The notes below the pieces were generated by a model. The model worked only from the letters and a program-made list of their open reading frames with translations, was not told the DNA's origin and searched no databases. A stretch of DNA of 64,000 bases from Pseudogymnoascus destructans (lineage: Eukaryota > Ascomycota > Leotiomycetes > Thelebolales > Thelebolaceae): NCBI RefSeq assembly GCF_001641265.1, contig NW_020167533.1, positions 744,001 through 808,000 on the forward strand. Reading direction: 5' to 3'. Below, piece after piece: positions 33,320-43,056 of this stretch (positions within the stretch are counted from its first letter, which is position 1; every line of letters begins with the position of its first letter). Position numbers and translations under genes: made by a program.

Positions 33320-34092
33320 GTCACCGTGGCCGAAGCGCACACACCCTCCCTTCGTATCTCGTCCCTTCCGCGTATACACAGAGATCAGCAGGCAGCCGCA
33401 GTCCAGTCCAATCCAGCCCGCGGCCCCAGTCCCCGTCGCCCACGTATGTATGTCTGCCCCCCCTTCGCCCTCACGAAAGCTCAGCTTTCGGAAATTCGGA
33501 TTCGTTTCCCTGGCGGGTTATCTCGAATGCGCGATTCGGCACTCTGTCAGGCAGGCGGCGTGTATCGTAGCCTCAGCTCGTCCCCAGCTTCGGATTCGCA
33601 GTTGCTTTTCCCCCCCAAATCCGAGTCGTGTCGTGCGCCCCGTCCGTAGCTATCCCTACCCTATCCGTGCATGCGTCGCGGTGCTCACACACAAACCCTC
33701 TGTACCCTCCCGCCAGTCTCGCGACCAACCGCCGGGAGCGTCTGGTGACGTACGTGCGACCAGAAGACTAAGCCACACACACCCGGAGAAGGGGGTGAGG
33801 CACGTGTTTGGTTGTCTGTTTGTTTTGGTGGAGGGGGAAAGCTGAGGTGGGAGGATATTCTGGGGAGTATGAAGGGGACAAGTGAAGGGTGAGTGAGAAG
33901 TGCATAAAGTTGACTAAAGCACTACCGTCTTGGAAGGCTGGGTAGCTCAGTAAGAGCCATGCGGATACAACATACACTATAGATCTATAGGCGTATCCCG
34001 ATTCACATTTGTTCGTGTGCTCATGCCGCCTGTGGTTTATATACGCGTACCACCAGGAAATCGAGTGAAGCATTGTGAAGTCGCGCTTGGTA
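33320..34092. other. WD40 gene upstream region
   Basis: GC-rich promoter and leader of the WD40 gene, becoming AT-rich before the Fot element. Around 33937-33975 there is a tRNA-like A-box word (GTAGCTCAGTAAGAGC) and a hairpin, but no complete tRNA. No gene is seen. Confidence 0.4.
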
Positions 34093-34094
34093 TA

Positions 34095-35899
34095 CTCGGT
34101 GTTCCACCCACTCGCTTCGCTCGTAGGTGGCGACAGCAAGTTGTGCGTGCGACAGCAAGATGTGCGACACATAAAACGAAGAAAAAGACGCCTTATATAT
34201 CAACTATATAACTATATAATTAAAACATAAAATCAATAGAACTACTATCACTATCGCTACTGCCACTATTGCTACTATCACTTTGATCCTTACTATACCG
34301 TAAAATGATCACTTTTGATTTCAACCCTTCCTTCTTCCGCTCTGCTACCCGCTTCCTCTCAACCTTACGCTCTTCAATTTCGATTTTACGTGCTTGCGCT
34401 TGTAGCTGCTTTACTACTTGGTCCGATTCCCTTGCTGCTCTTGCGTCTGCTTTTGCTTGCAACTTTGCTTTCTTCTCTTCCCGCATTTTCCGTGCATCTG
34501 ATGCATATAACTGCCCTCCTTTCTGTAGTGATTTCCGTGCCCTTGCCTTTGCTGCCTTCTGCTCTACTGCACGTAGAGTCATAATATCTAGCTCGGTCTT
34601 ATAGAGCTCTGCCCGGTGTAGAACAACTGTAGTTCCACGTGCAAATGATTGAAACCCTTCTCTTGAAGGCGATGAGAAAGCTTCCTCTGCTCTCTTCTGC
34701 CAATGTTCAACCGCTTGCACACTTTGCATAGTTGTTTTCGGTGTTGAGATAATATTATATGAAGCAAATGGCTCATAATCAGGTGTTTGATTCCGAGTCT
34801 CTTGTATCTTGTCAATTACAAGTGGAGGATTATATGGATATAGTCCTGTATTTCTCCAACCAGATTGAATTGTACGGACAGTTAGAGATTGCCGTCGGAT
34901 TTGCGGGAGGTCTGAAAGGAACGTACGTAGCTTATACTCATAGTCGTAGCTACGTACTGCTTGATCAAGTGCCTTTTGATGAAAGTGTTTGCACTGCTTA
35001 AAAACCGCTACATCAAGAGGTTGTAATAGATGTGTTGTATGAGCAGGAAGGCAGCAAATAACAATGTTATGCTCTTCTGCTAATGTAAGAAAGCGCTCTG
35101 TTTTATGAGAGTCATGGCCGTCAAGTAATAAGAGGCGAGTATCATCTGGTGCCATATGCTCTGCAGATAGTTGGATAAAATGCATAAGGTATTGGATTGC
35201 AATGTCGTCGTTTGAATACCCGCTCTCATTTACAATAATGAGAGCATTTGGCTCAAGGTCATCATTGTACCATGAATCCATATGAAGTTTGCCAGGGATA
35301 ATGATAGCTTCTGCAAGTGCAGCACCACTTGCATTTACTGCCTCAAACACCTCTTTCTTTTGTGCTTGCTTCCGATGTGTATTTAACGTCTTCGTGTGAA
35401 TTGTATGAAATTCGGGGTGTGCTTTTAGAAAGCGTTGTAGCCACCGTTGTGATGGTATCGTACGATTAGGTCGTAAGTCTGCAACTGCCCGTAGTATCAT
35501 AGATCGGTTGGCAGGGACCCCGCGCTCAAGTTGGTCGTATATGAATTGACAGACCGCGGTCTCTTGCGATTGAGATAAGACTCGATTGCTACCTCCGTAG
35601 GGTAATTGAGGAGACGTAGTACTCGTAATACGACATCGGAGTGTCTCACGGTTGACATTGAATTTATTTGCAACCCAAGCAATTGTATATGTACTTGGTT
35701 GTTTTAAGAAGAACTGTTGGGCCTCATTAAGGCGAGCAATCATAGTAGGATCGTTATTTTGAGGCATTGTAGATACTACGTTATGAAGAATACTATTATT
35801 TTTTCTATATATCAAAATAGCGGTGTACGCACATCTTGCTGTCGCACGCACAACTTGCTGTCGCCACCTACGAGCGAAGCGAGTGGGTGGAACACCGAG
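34095..35899 (-). mobile_element. Fot/pogo-type transposon, internally deleted
   Basis: 1,805 bp with inverted ends CTCGGTGTTCCACCCACTCG, flanked by TA (34093-34094 and 35900-35901). Each end of about 75 bp includes two direct GCGACAGCAAG(T/A)TGTGC units. The transposase gene is on the minus strand and lacks part of its catalytic core. A relative at 9591-10835 shares the right end and the 3' half of the gene. Confidence 0.9.
34220..35767 (-). CDS. Fot-type transposase with in-frame loss of the first catalytic Asp
   Basis: 515 residues from MPQNNDPTMIARLNEAQQF. The upstream extension of the frame is only terminal-repeat sequence, so this ATG is preferred. The N-terminal helix-turn-helix (FLKQPSTYTIAWVANKF...) and CENP-B-like region (NRVLSQSQETAVCQFIYDQ) are present. 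The sequence then passes from KKEVFEAVNASGAAL straight to AEAIIIPGKLHMDSWY. The ~65-70 residues that carry N(M/F)DETGF in the other transposases are missing, without loss of frame. The second (LLLLDGHDSH) and third (LLQPLDVAVF) catalytic Asp remain, followed by a Lys/Arg/Ala coiled coil and an acidic Ser/Asp tail. It should not cut DNA but could still bind the ends. Confidence 0.8.
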   Translation of the reverse strand: MPQNNDPTMIARLNEAQQFFLKQPSTYTIAWVANKFNVNRETLRCRITSTTSPQLPYGGSNRVLSQSQETAVCQFIYDQLERGVPANRSMILRAVADLRPNRTIPSQRWLQRFLKAHPEFHTIHTKTLNTHRKQAQKKEVFEAVNASGAALAEAIIIPGKLHMDSWYNDDLEPNALIIVNESGYSNDDIAIQYLMHFIQLSAEHMAPDDTRLLLLDGHDSHKTERFLTLAEEHNIVICCLPAHTTHLLQPLDVAVFKQCKHFHQKALDQAVRSYDYEYKLRTFLSDLPQIRRQSLTVRTIQSGWRNTGLYPYNPPLVIDKIQETRNQTPDYEPFASYNIISTPKTTMQSVQAVEHWQKRAEEAFSSPSREGFQSFARGTTVVLHRAELYKTELDIMTLRAVEQKAAKARARKSLQKGGQLYASDARKMREEKKAKLQAKADARAARESDQVVKQLQAQARKIEIEERKVERKRVAERKKEGLKSKVIILRYSKDQSDSSNSGSSDSDSSSIDFMF

Positions 35900-35901
35900 T
35901 A

Positions 35902-37113
35902 CCCTCTTCCGGAGCATCCGACGCCCAAAAAAAAAAGAGGGCTCCCCTAACGTCTAACTATCGATCCCTTAGTTAACGTCTATCGCTGGGTCCAGGGACG
36001 CACCCTGTCACGCGACAAATTTATGCTTTAGGAGTCTCGAAAACTAAAAATCGCAAGTCTATGAAAAAGATAGCGGCTGATCATGGTGTCGATGTTTCAA
36101 TCACGCCACTGATCGCCGCTTCGACTATTTCCCCCTGCTTAATCGAGGCCATTAGAGTCTCTTCAAATTTCGGAGCACTTGGGGAAAGGTTCCATGAAGA
36201 AAGAATATGTCTCCAAGTTTTGAAGACACTCGAGAGGAGAACATAATGAGTACGCCGTCCCAAAAGGGCGGGGGTTGCAACGTCACATGCTCTCGCAAGA
36301 ATTGTCACGTGCGTGGCGTAGAATCCCAAGGCAGGCGCGCGGCAGCATCGTGGTGCCTGTGCACTGCCGCTTGTCCCCTCACAACACCATCACAACACCA
36401 TCACAACACCATCACAACACCATCACAACACCATCACAACACCATCACAACACCATCACAACACCATCACAACACCATCACAACACCATCACAACACCAT
36501 CACAACACCATCACCACGGTAAATCATCACGGTAAATCACCACGGTAGGCTAATATGGACAGAACCAGTCAAGTACTTGCACAAGGCGTTCCTCCCGGCG
36601 TGCCCAATTCATACCGTGCCCTTGCAGATCATGGTAATGTCCCTCGTTTCTACCCTCCATTATCCCAGAGCTAGAACTAGATCCGGGGCCAGAAGTGGCG
36701 CGTTCAGCGAAAGAGGTCATAAAGGGCAAGGGAAAACATGGTCGGAACCGTAAGAGTGCTGCGCTAGAGCCAGAGCCAGAGTCTGAACTGGTGCGGATGA
36801 CAGCACCAGGGCCGCGGATGCTATAAGCGTCCAGGTTGCGGAAAAGTAGATTGCTGCATCAGGAATAGAAATCATTGCTTTGTTCTTCGGTTTGAATTCA
36901 TCTCTCGAGGTAGACCTCGCGACTAGTTACTGTGCATTGAAGTTAGTCTTTGTCATGTTCTCAGCGTAATCGAAGTAGCAATGAGTTATCTCCTGCGAGT
37001 TATCAACGACCTTCTCAATCTAGACTCTGTAGAAGCCTCGAAGCCGGTCCCTTCGTTGCCCACCCCAGGCATCAGGAGGAGAGGATAGATGTAGGTCAAA
37101 ACATATCCAAATA
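35902..37113. other. intergenic, with 11-bp minisatellite
   Basis: No gene is seen. It holds the tandem array at 36380-36514 and, directly after it, two or three GGTAAATCA(T/C)CAC units. Short open frames through the array only reflect the repeat. A GAGCCAGAGCCAGAG-type short repeat lies near 36765. Confidence 0.45.
36380..36514. repeat. minisatellite, 11-bp unit, about 12 copies
   Basis: The unit AACACCATCAC repeats almost perfectly for about 135 bases. Because 11 is not a multiple of three, all three frames stay open through it and encode the same 11-residue repeat. Confidence 0.9.
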
Positions 37114-37858
37114 TTAAGTCCTAACTAACCTAAGCGTATCCATTCCAGTAGCCTGCATGTCTTCGGTATCAATGAATGGACGTTTGGCGTTCAAAGTGCT
37201 TGGGGATCTCCAATTAAACGTGTAGTATAAAACATTGCTCTCTGAAGAGATTGGCTGGGCAGAATACTCTAGATACGCGGTATTTAATGCTTCTGGAGTA
37301 TCAAGCAGTCTTTTCTTAGGAGCCTCTGCTTTCAATTCTCCAGTCCTTGGATCTATCTTTGTAGATCGCCATTGAAAAATCAGGATGTTTATCGCAACTA
37401 CTATTTATCAGCTTTCAGCTATTCTTAGGTGTTATAATATAACCCTTACCCTTTTGAAAACGTCGATATAGATTTGTAGCGATAAACATAAGCAAGCTAT
37501 TGAGCGACGGTGGTACCCACCAATTGCCTTGTACATTGGGAGCCGTTGAATAATTTGAAGCGCTCGGAGGGCCCGAGCCTGGATCGCTCGGAAGACGAGT
37601 GAGAGGAGCTTGGGGCTTTCTTTGAAACAGTGGGAAGGTAAAATCGAATAAACCATCAGATTCAAAGGAGTCTTTCCGAACCCCTTCCAAAGAAACTGTC
37701 CGACGTTCGATACCAGATCCACTGTACGCCACATAGTTGTCATACTTAAGCCTGTAGCGGTCAAGTATATCCATGCTCGTAGAAGCTGACAGAGTCGGAG
37801 ATTTAGCTAAAACTGGAGATTGATTGCGGCTGTCATCAGCAACCTTTCCTTCCGACAT
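37114..37858 (-). CDS. small hypothetical protein with one probable membrane segment
   Basis: Two exons, 37858-37450 and 37400-37114, with a 49-bp intron (GTAAGG...AATAG), give 231 residues. I do not recognise the family. The N-terminal ~110 residues are hydrophilic (Ser/Pro-rich, DILDRYRLKYDNYVAYSGSG, then FDFTFPLFQRK). Around the splice junction is a moderately hydrophobic stretch (SLNSLLMFIATNLYRRF, then VVAINILIFQW). The C-terminal part, DPRTGELKAEAPKKRLLDTP then NVLYYTFNWRSPS, is soluble. The splice sites agree with the only frame that joins both halves without a stop, which supports a real gene. Confidence 0.6.
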
Positions 37859-38998
37859 AGCGTAAATTATACGTTTGACACTGACGGAAATGTTCGCGAA
37901 GATTTACCGCTGACCTTCTCCAAGTTCATGTTCTATGCGCGGGTACGGAAGAAAAAACCTCCGTCCTGGCGCCTCTCTGGCCGATGATTCCCACGTGATA
38001 CACTAACTTATCCATCTTTATTACCAGGGTGGTTTCCATGTAGCAAGGCTGAAAATGACTCTTCAGCATCGTAATGTGAACGTTACTTCGGCTTCATACG
38101 CCCTCTTGGGGAGCATCCGTCGCCGCTGCCGCAAAAAAAAACAAGGCTCCTCTTCTTTGGCTTTCCACGTGTGAAAAGTGAAGAAATTTCACCTCCAAGT
38201 GTTGGCTCGGAACAGGCGGGGACGAGGGGACTGGAATATTCACACGATCAGGCCAGCTGCACATACACATACACAAACACATAAAAACCTAAGGGCCGAT
38301 TTGACCGGGCAACACTCACAACACCACCAGAACACTCCCACAAAGACAGTCATTAATCAAGAAAAGCTCATGCCATTAAAGTAACAAGCTCTCCTCCTCC
38401 TCTCCCTTCATCCCCATCCCTCTAATCATCATCCCCCATCCACATTAAACACCCCGTCATCTAATTATATTCCTCCCAAAAATATCCCTCCCAAGTCCCA
38501 CCCAGCCAGCCACCTATCTGTCACACTACTCAACACAACACAGCACATCATAAACAACCACTCCACACACCCAACACCCCATCCCTTTCTCTTGCCCCCC
38601 TTTCCCTCATCCGCCCAAAACACCATCTTCCCCCACACACCTAAAACTAAAAGAAAAAAAAAAGGGAGCCACGCAGAACAAGACAAATCCGCAGCGAATG
38701 TAGGGCCCAAAGTCTAATAGTATCATTTCGAAGAGGTAAAAAGGGTGTCCCTGTCCAGAAGGGGCACACGAGGGTGCCCCGGGGTTCCATGTAGCGTACC
38801 CAGCCCCACGTCTGCACGCCCCCGCTCAGAAGAGAGCAAAAGGGCAGCGACAGGAGGGCGGGATGCTGGAACCAGGCAGCGCTCGCGCAAGAAGCGAAGA
38901 TAGATTCCGAACGATTGTGGTATTTGTACAAAAAATTAATAGAAGCGCAAGCCTATGCAGAGAAACAAAACAAAGCTAGCTTTGCGCAAGCTCGACGT
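37859..38998. other. intergenic region left of LCB2
   Basis: Upstream region of the small protein and 3' region of LCB2. C-rich and CA-rich simple sequence lies around 38390-38640. No gene is seen. Confidence 0.45.
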
Positions 38999-41050
38999 TT
39001 ATCTCAGAGGGTGTTTGACATCATTGACGCCGTTCGCGACGACCTCGCGCAGGCCCCAGCGCGGCGGCTTGACGACAGCCTTTGCGCCGTTGGCCTTGAG
39101 CCACTCGCGCTCCATCTCGGGAGTCACGCCGTCAGCGAGGTTCTCAGCGCCACCAGCGACACCGCTCGAGAACTTGAGCTGGAGGACGTTTCCGACTTCA
39201 TCGCAGGAGGCGAGGATGCGGTCCATGTCGTCCTTGTTGTGGGCGGCGGAGACGCAGAAGCGGGCGCGCGAGGAGATGAGCGGGGTGGCGGGGTAGGCGA
39301 CGATGACGACGGAGATCTTGCGACGAAGCATTTCGTGCGAGAAGGCGGGCATCTTGGCGGGGTTGTAGAGGAGCACGGGGATGATGGGGGAGTCATCGTG
39401 GCCGTAGACGATGAAGCCGAGGCGCTTCAATCCCAAGCGGAGGTAGCGAGAGTTGAACGCAATACGCTGGAGACGCTCCTCACCCTGGCCAGGTACGAGC
39501 TCGCCAGTGATGATACGGAGTGCGCTGAGAATCTGCGTCAAGACAGGTGGAGATGGGGATTCGCCGTAGATTGTGGCCGAGTTGGTCGCGCGGAGCTTGG
39601 CAATGATGTTCTTCTCTCCAGCAATGTATCCACCGTTGGCGCCAAAGGACTTGGTCAGTGTACCCATGAGAATATCGATCTCAGCTGGATCGATGCCAAA
39701 GAAGTCGCAGACACCGCGTCCCTTTGGTCCGAGAGCACCGATAGAGTGAGCCTCATCGACGAACAGGTTGTACTTGTACCGCTTCTTCAGCTTCAGGAGA
39801 CCAGGGAGGTTGCACATGGTTCCCTCCATCGAATAAAGACCCTCGACAACGACGAGAATCTTCTTCCACGGGCGGTGAGTCCTTGGCTGTCCTTGGGAGA
39901 TGACTTCGCGGAGCAGGCGTTCCAGATCCTTCATATCATTGTGCTTGAAGCTGCTGATCATAGCACCCGAAAGGCGGGCACCGATACGGATAGATGCGTG
40001 GTTGAGCTCGTCAGAGATGATCAGGCAGCCCTTGCCAACCAAAGCTGGGAAAGTCGTGGCATTCGTGCTGAATCCCATAGAGAATACCATGGCGTCTGGC
40101 TTGCCAACAAACTTCGCAATCTCGCGTTCGACTTCAAGGACCAAGTCAGACGTTCCAGCATCTGCTCTTGGACTGGCGACGCTGATTCCGTACTTCTTGA
40201 CGGTCTCCTCGACGGCATCTGCACAGGGGCCATCAGATTGGGCAAAACCAAGATAATTGTAGGAGCTCATGTTCAACGTCTCGGTGAATGTTCCGGTGAA
40301 TTGGAACGTCTGGTTGAAGTCGTCCGACTTGCGGTCGATAAGAGTGATGTAGCGGCCCGGGACTCCCGTGGTCGGGCGGGAGAAACAGTCGTTGATACGC
40401 ATCTTCAGACGGCGCACATAGAAATTGTCGAAATCGCTGTTGAGGGCGGCGTAGCCGTTGGCAGACTTGAGATGCTTGTAATGGAGCGGGCGGAAGCGCT
40501 TTCCGAAGAAATCCCGGACGTGTCCGAAGACGATGAGAATTAAGTAACTGAGATATGTGGTAAGGAGGTAGTAGTACGGCGGCTCGTCCATCACGGGCTC
40601 TTCCAGCTCTTCGCCCATATGTTGGCTGACATATCTATGCGATTGGTGGACCAACGGGCCGAACTGGGCCTCGACACGAGCCTGTCGCTTGGCTTCCGCG
40701 GCCGACGGCGGCTGGAATAATGTGGTTGCTGGTTCCTCCATTGTGGCTTCTTCGTCCTCTACTGCGGACAGAGAGATTGTCGGTAGAGAGACGTTCGAGG
40801 CGTTGATCGAAGGGGACGGGTTGTTCAGGAGGTACTGCTGTTGCGCAGCTGCTGCGGCCAACAGGGCAGACTGAGCGGATTGTTGCTCCTTGCTCTTGGG
40901 GGTGCCCGAGAAGAAATGTGTTAATCTCGACGCCTTCGCGAAGGAGTTTCTTCGTGCGGCCGGCTTCTCAGCTGCTGCTGGGACCGTAACCGTCGAAGTG
41001 ACAGTGCTCACAAATGGATTTTTAATACCCTGACGAGGCATTGTGGTCAT
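38999..41050 (-). CDS. LCB2: serine palmitoyltransferase subunit 2 (Lcb2)
   Basis: Catalytic subunit of serine palmitoyltransferase, the ER enzyme that condenses serine with palmitoyl-CoA in the first step of sphingolipid synthesis. 683 residues in one exon, with a longer N-terminus than yeast Lcb2 (561 residues). Residues ~157-175 (YYYLLTTYLSYLILIVFG) form the membrane anchor. The aminotransferase core follows: LNMSSYNYLGFAQ, ADAGTSDLVLEVE, IISDELNHASI, LFVDEAHSIGALG and the PLP-binding lysine in MGTLTKSFGANGG (about residue 467). The first ~120 residues are Ala/Ser-rich and probably disordered. A second ATG three codons downstream (MPRQG) could also be used. It acts with Lcb1, which is not in this window. 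Confidence 0.95.
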   Translation of the reverse strand: MTTMPRQGIKNPFVSTVTSTVTVPAAAEKPAARRNSFAKASRLTHFFSGTPKSKEQQSAQSALLAAAAAQQQYLLNNPSPSINASNVSLPTISLSAVEDEEATMEEPATTLFQPPSAAEAKRQARVEAQFGPLVHQSHRYVSQHMGEELEEPVMDEPPYYYLLTTYLSYLILIVFGHVRDFFGKRFRPLHYKHLKSANGYAALNSDFDNFYVRRLKMRINDCFSRPTTGVPGRYITLIDRKSDDFNQTFQFTGTFTETLNMSSYNYLGFAQSDGPCADAVEETVKKYGISVASPRADAGTSDLVLEVEREIAKFVGKPDAMVFSMGFSTNATTFPALVGKGCLIISDELNHASIRIGARLSGAMISSFKHNDMKDLERLLREVISQGQPRTHRPWKKILVVVEGLYSMEGTMCNLPGLLKLKKRYKYNLFVDEAHSIGALGPKGRGVCDFFGIDPAEIDILMGTLTKSFGANGGYIAGEKNIIAKLRATNSATIYGESPSPPVLTQILSALRIITGELVPGQGEERLQRIAFNSRYLRLGLKRLGFIVYGHDDSPIIPVLLYNPAKMPAFSHEMLRRKISVVIVAYPATPLISSRARFCVSAAHNKDDMDRILASCDEVGNVLQLKFSSGVAGGAENLADGVTPEMEREWLKANGAKAVVKPPRWGLREVVANGVNDVKHPLR

Positions 41051-43056
41051 GGGTGAGGTGATTCTGCGGTGTTGAGGGCAGCCTTAATTGAACAGGGTCT
41101 GACGGGGCAGCGTGTAGTTGTGAGGGTGTATTAGAACCTCAATCGTAATTCGATTTTGGGAAACGACGTCAACGGAGTGGCGCAGGTCGTGTTGGGCAAG
41201 AGAGACGCGTAGAGGATCAATCTGTGGGATGAGCGGGTAATGTCAGCCAAGGGGCCTGGAGAGAAGGCTCGTGCGCGAAAGTCACCTGCAGGATAGAGAG
41301 GTGCTTTAGGAAGGAATGGATGCTTGGTAGTAGGCAGAGACAGGGTACTGTCATCAGCCACAGGTGCAGTGGTGAGGTATTCGCAGGATGAGGTAGGGTA
41401 ATAGGAGTTTGGCGATAGGATAGCGGATAGCGAGGGAGAGAGAGGGAATTTGACATACCGAATCGAATCTGCGATGGGGTAAAAGGAGTGAGGGATCGAA
41501 GTCGTAGATACGCCGGTGGGCTTCTGCGTCGTCCAGGGTTTCGAGGAAGGAGCAGAGGGGCGGACAAGAGTTAAAAGAGCTAAAATGGCCGCGGATTGAG
41601 ACAGGTCATTGACACTCGTTCAGTCTCCTTCCTTTTTCCTTTCCCTGTCGGCCGCGAGCTACGACGTGACAACCCTTCACAGCGGCATAAACCACGAGAG
41701 AAAGGGAGGATTAGCGGGTAGACGGGAGGTCGACGACGAGGGTTTGACAGGTGAAGTCGAGGATGAAGAGAGGGGGGGGGAAAGGTAAGAGGAGTAGAAG
41801 TTGTGGGAGGTGGGAGAAGAGCGGTAGAGATAGGACGGGGATCGAGATGAAAGGGATAGCGAGGTGCGAAGGGGGGGGGGGGGTGCAGGTCGATAATTGT
41901 GGAGTAGAAGAGAAGAAGTAAGGCAGCCAGATTATAGACAGGATAGACTGTAATATCTATTGAAGGGAAGTGACGAACAGGCAGGCAGGTTATGAAAGGG
42001 TAGGGGTGTGGGAAGGGTTGTGGGTGGGAAGGGGTGCGGTGGTTGGGATGGACAAGTAGAGTTTTGGTGTGTTGACAGGATAAAAGGTACTTGGGGTTGG
42101 GGACGGATTGGCGGGAGTGATGGAGATGAGATGTGAGATGATGGAGGGTTGGAGCGCAGATTCTCGCTTAGACTGCCCGATTAGGCAATTCTGTAGGATT
42201 TGTATGGTTCGTACTTATCAACATATGTCATGATGTCATATACTCGGGCAGTTAAAAGTTCGAATCCCTCTTGTCTCGAACTCGGACAAAACGATCCCGC
42301 TATGGATCAACAACTACAGTATAAAATACACCACTCTCTGCTCACTCGGCGCTTCCAAAGTACAGTCAGGTCACGTGACCCCTTCAAAATCCAACAAAAC
42401 GCAGCCCGGAGATTACAGGACGGAAAAGCCTAAAAGTCGGAAAATCCGGAAAATCCTTCACCAACGCCCCATGCACCCGTCCCCCTCCTTATTGGCCCAA
42501 CCGCACTCCTAGCGCACTCCTAGCGCACCACCCACACCTCCTTCCCATATCGGGGCTTAGCGCGTGCAATCCGAGGCCGATGGTTGTCCACGTGACTTTT
42601 TCTAGGGTTTCTGTTTATCTTCTTATCGCTTTTTTTTAGTCCAGGTCACGTTTCTCACGCCGTCGCCGCTCGTAGCTGCCGCGTCGACTGTTGGGGAGGT
42701 CTGAGTCCCGTGTGTAGCCGAGTAAACCCGCTCTGCCCAATCACCCCGCTTGTACCCCGTGGTGATGGATAAGTCACAGTAACCCTTCACCTTCTCTTTC
42801 TCCTTTCTCCTTTCTCCTTTCGCTCGTCAATTTCTATGCTGCTCGCCCCCTTTGCGTCCTTCTTACTCCGGTATTCGCTCCGTCTCCCATCGTCGACCTC
42901 GGTACCTATCGGCACTGCTCCGTTCTTTGCATTCCGTTATACTGTATAGAGCGCACTCTCTCCTCTATATCCCCCGCACTCTCTTCCTCTCCTCGCATAC
43001 TACTGTATCAGTCCTATAATAAAACTACCCCGAGTCCCCTACAACCAGCCCCACCA
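41051..43056. other. divergent region between LCB2 and acetoacetyl-CoA synthetase
   Basis: 2 kb without a supported gene. On the LCB2 side (41700-42140) it is strongly purine-rich on the plus strand (GA tracts, a run of G at about 41870-41882), typical of a long fungal 5' leader and promoter. On the other side (42770-43020) it is CT-rich with CTTTCTCCTTTCTCC repeats, the leader of the synthetase. Around 42174-42260 there is an inverted pair (ACTGCCCGA/TCGGGCAGT) beside a B-box-like GTTCGAATCCC. Confidence 0.5.

Noticed and set aside
33079..33845. overlapping plus-strand open frames of 160-175 codons
   Set aside because: They are Pro/Ser-rich GC-driven frames across the WD40 first exon, its introns and promoter.
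33935..34010. tRNA-like segment starting GGCTGGGTAGCTCAGTAAGAGC
   Set aside because: The D arm looks right, but there is no matching anticodon stem, T arm or acceptor 3' strand. The GGATAC/GTATCC hairpin does not fit a tRNA intron model.
36361..36535. possible CRISPR-like array
   Set aside because: Units are 11 bp, directly abutting and without spacers, in a eukaryotic genome: a minisatellite.
36207..36548. open frames encoding His/Thr/Asn-rich repeats
   Set aside because: They are produced by the 11-bp minisatellite, which keeps all three frames open. There is no start context or flanking domain.
38915..40543. 542-codon open frame on the plus strand
   Set aside because: It is antisense to the conserved LCB2 coding sequence, and its composition reflects that gene.
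42174..42265. tRNA-like segment with GTTCGAATCCC
   Set aside because: It has a B-box-like word and a 9-bp inverted pair, but the bases around the T loop do not form a T stem and no acceptor or anticodon stem can be built.
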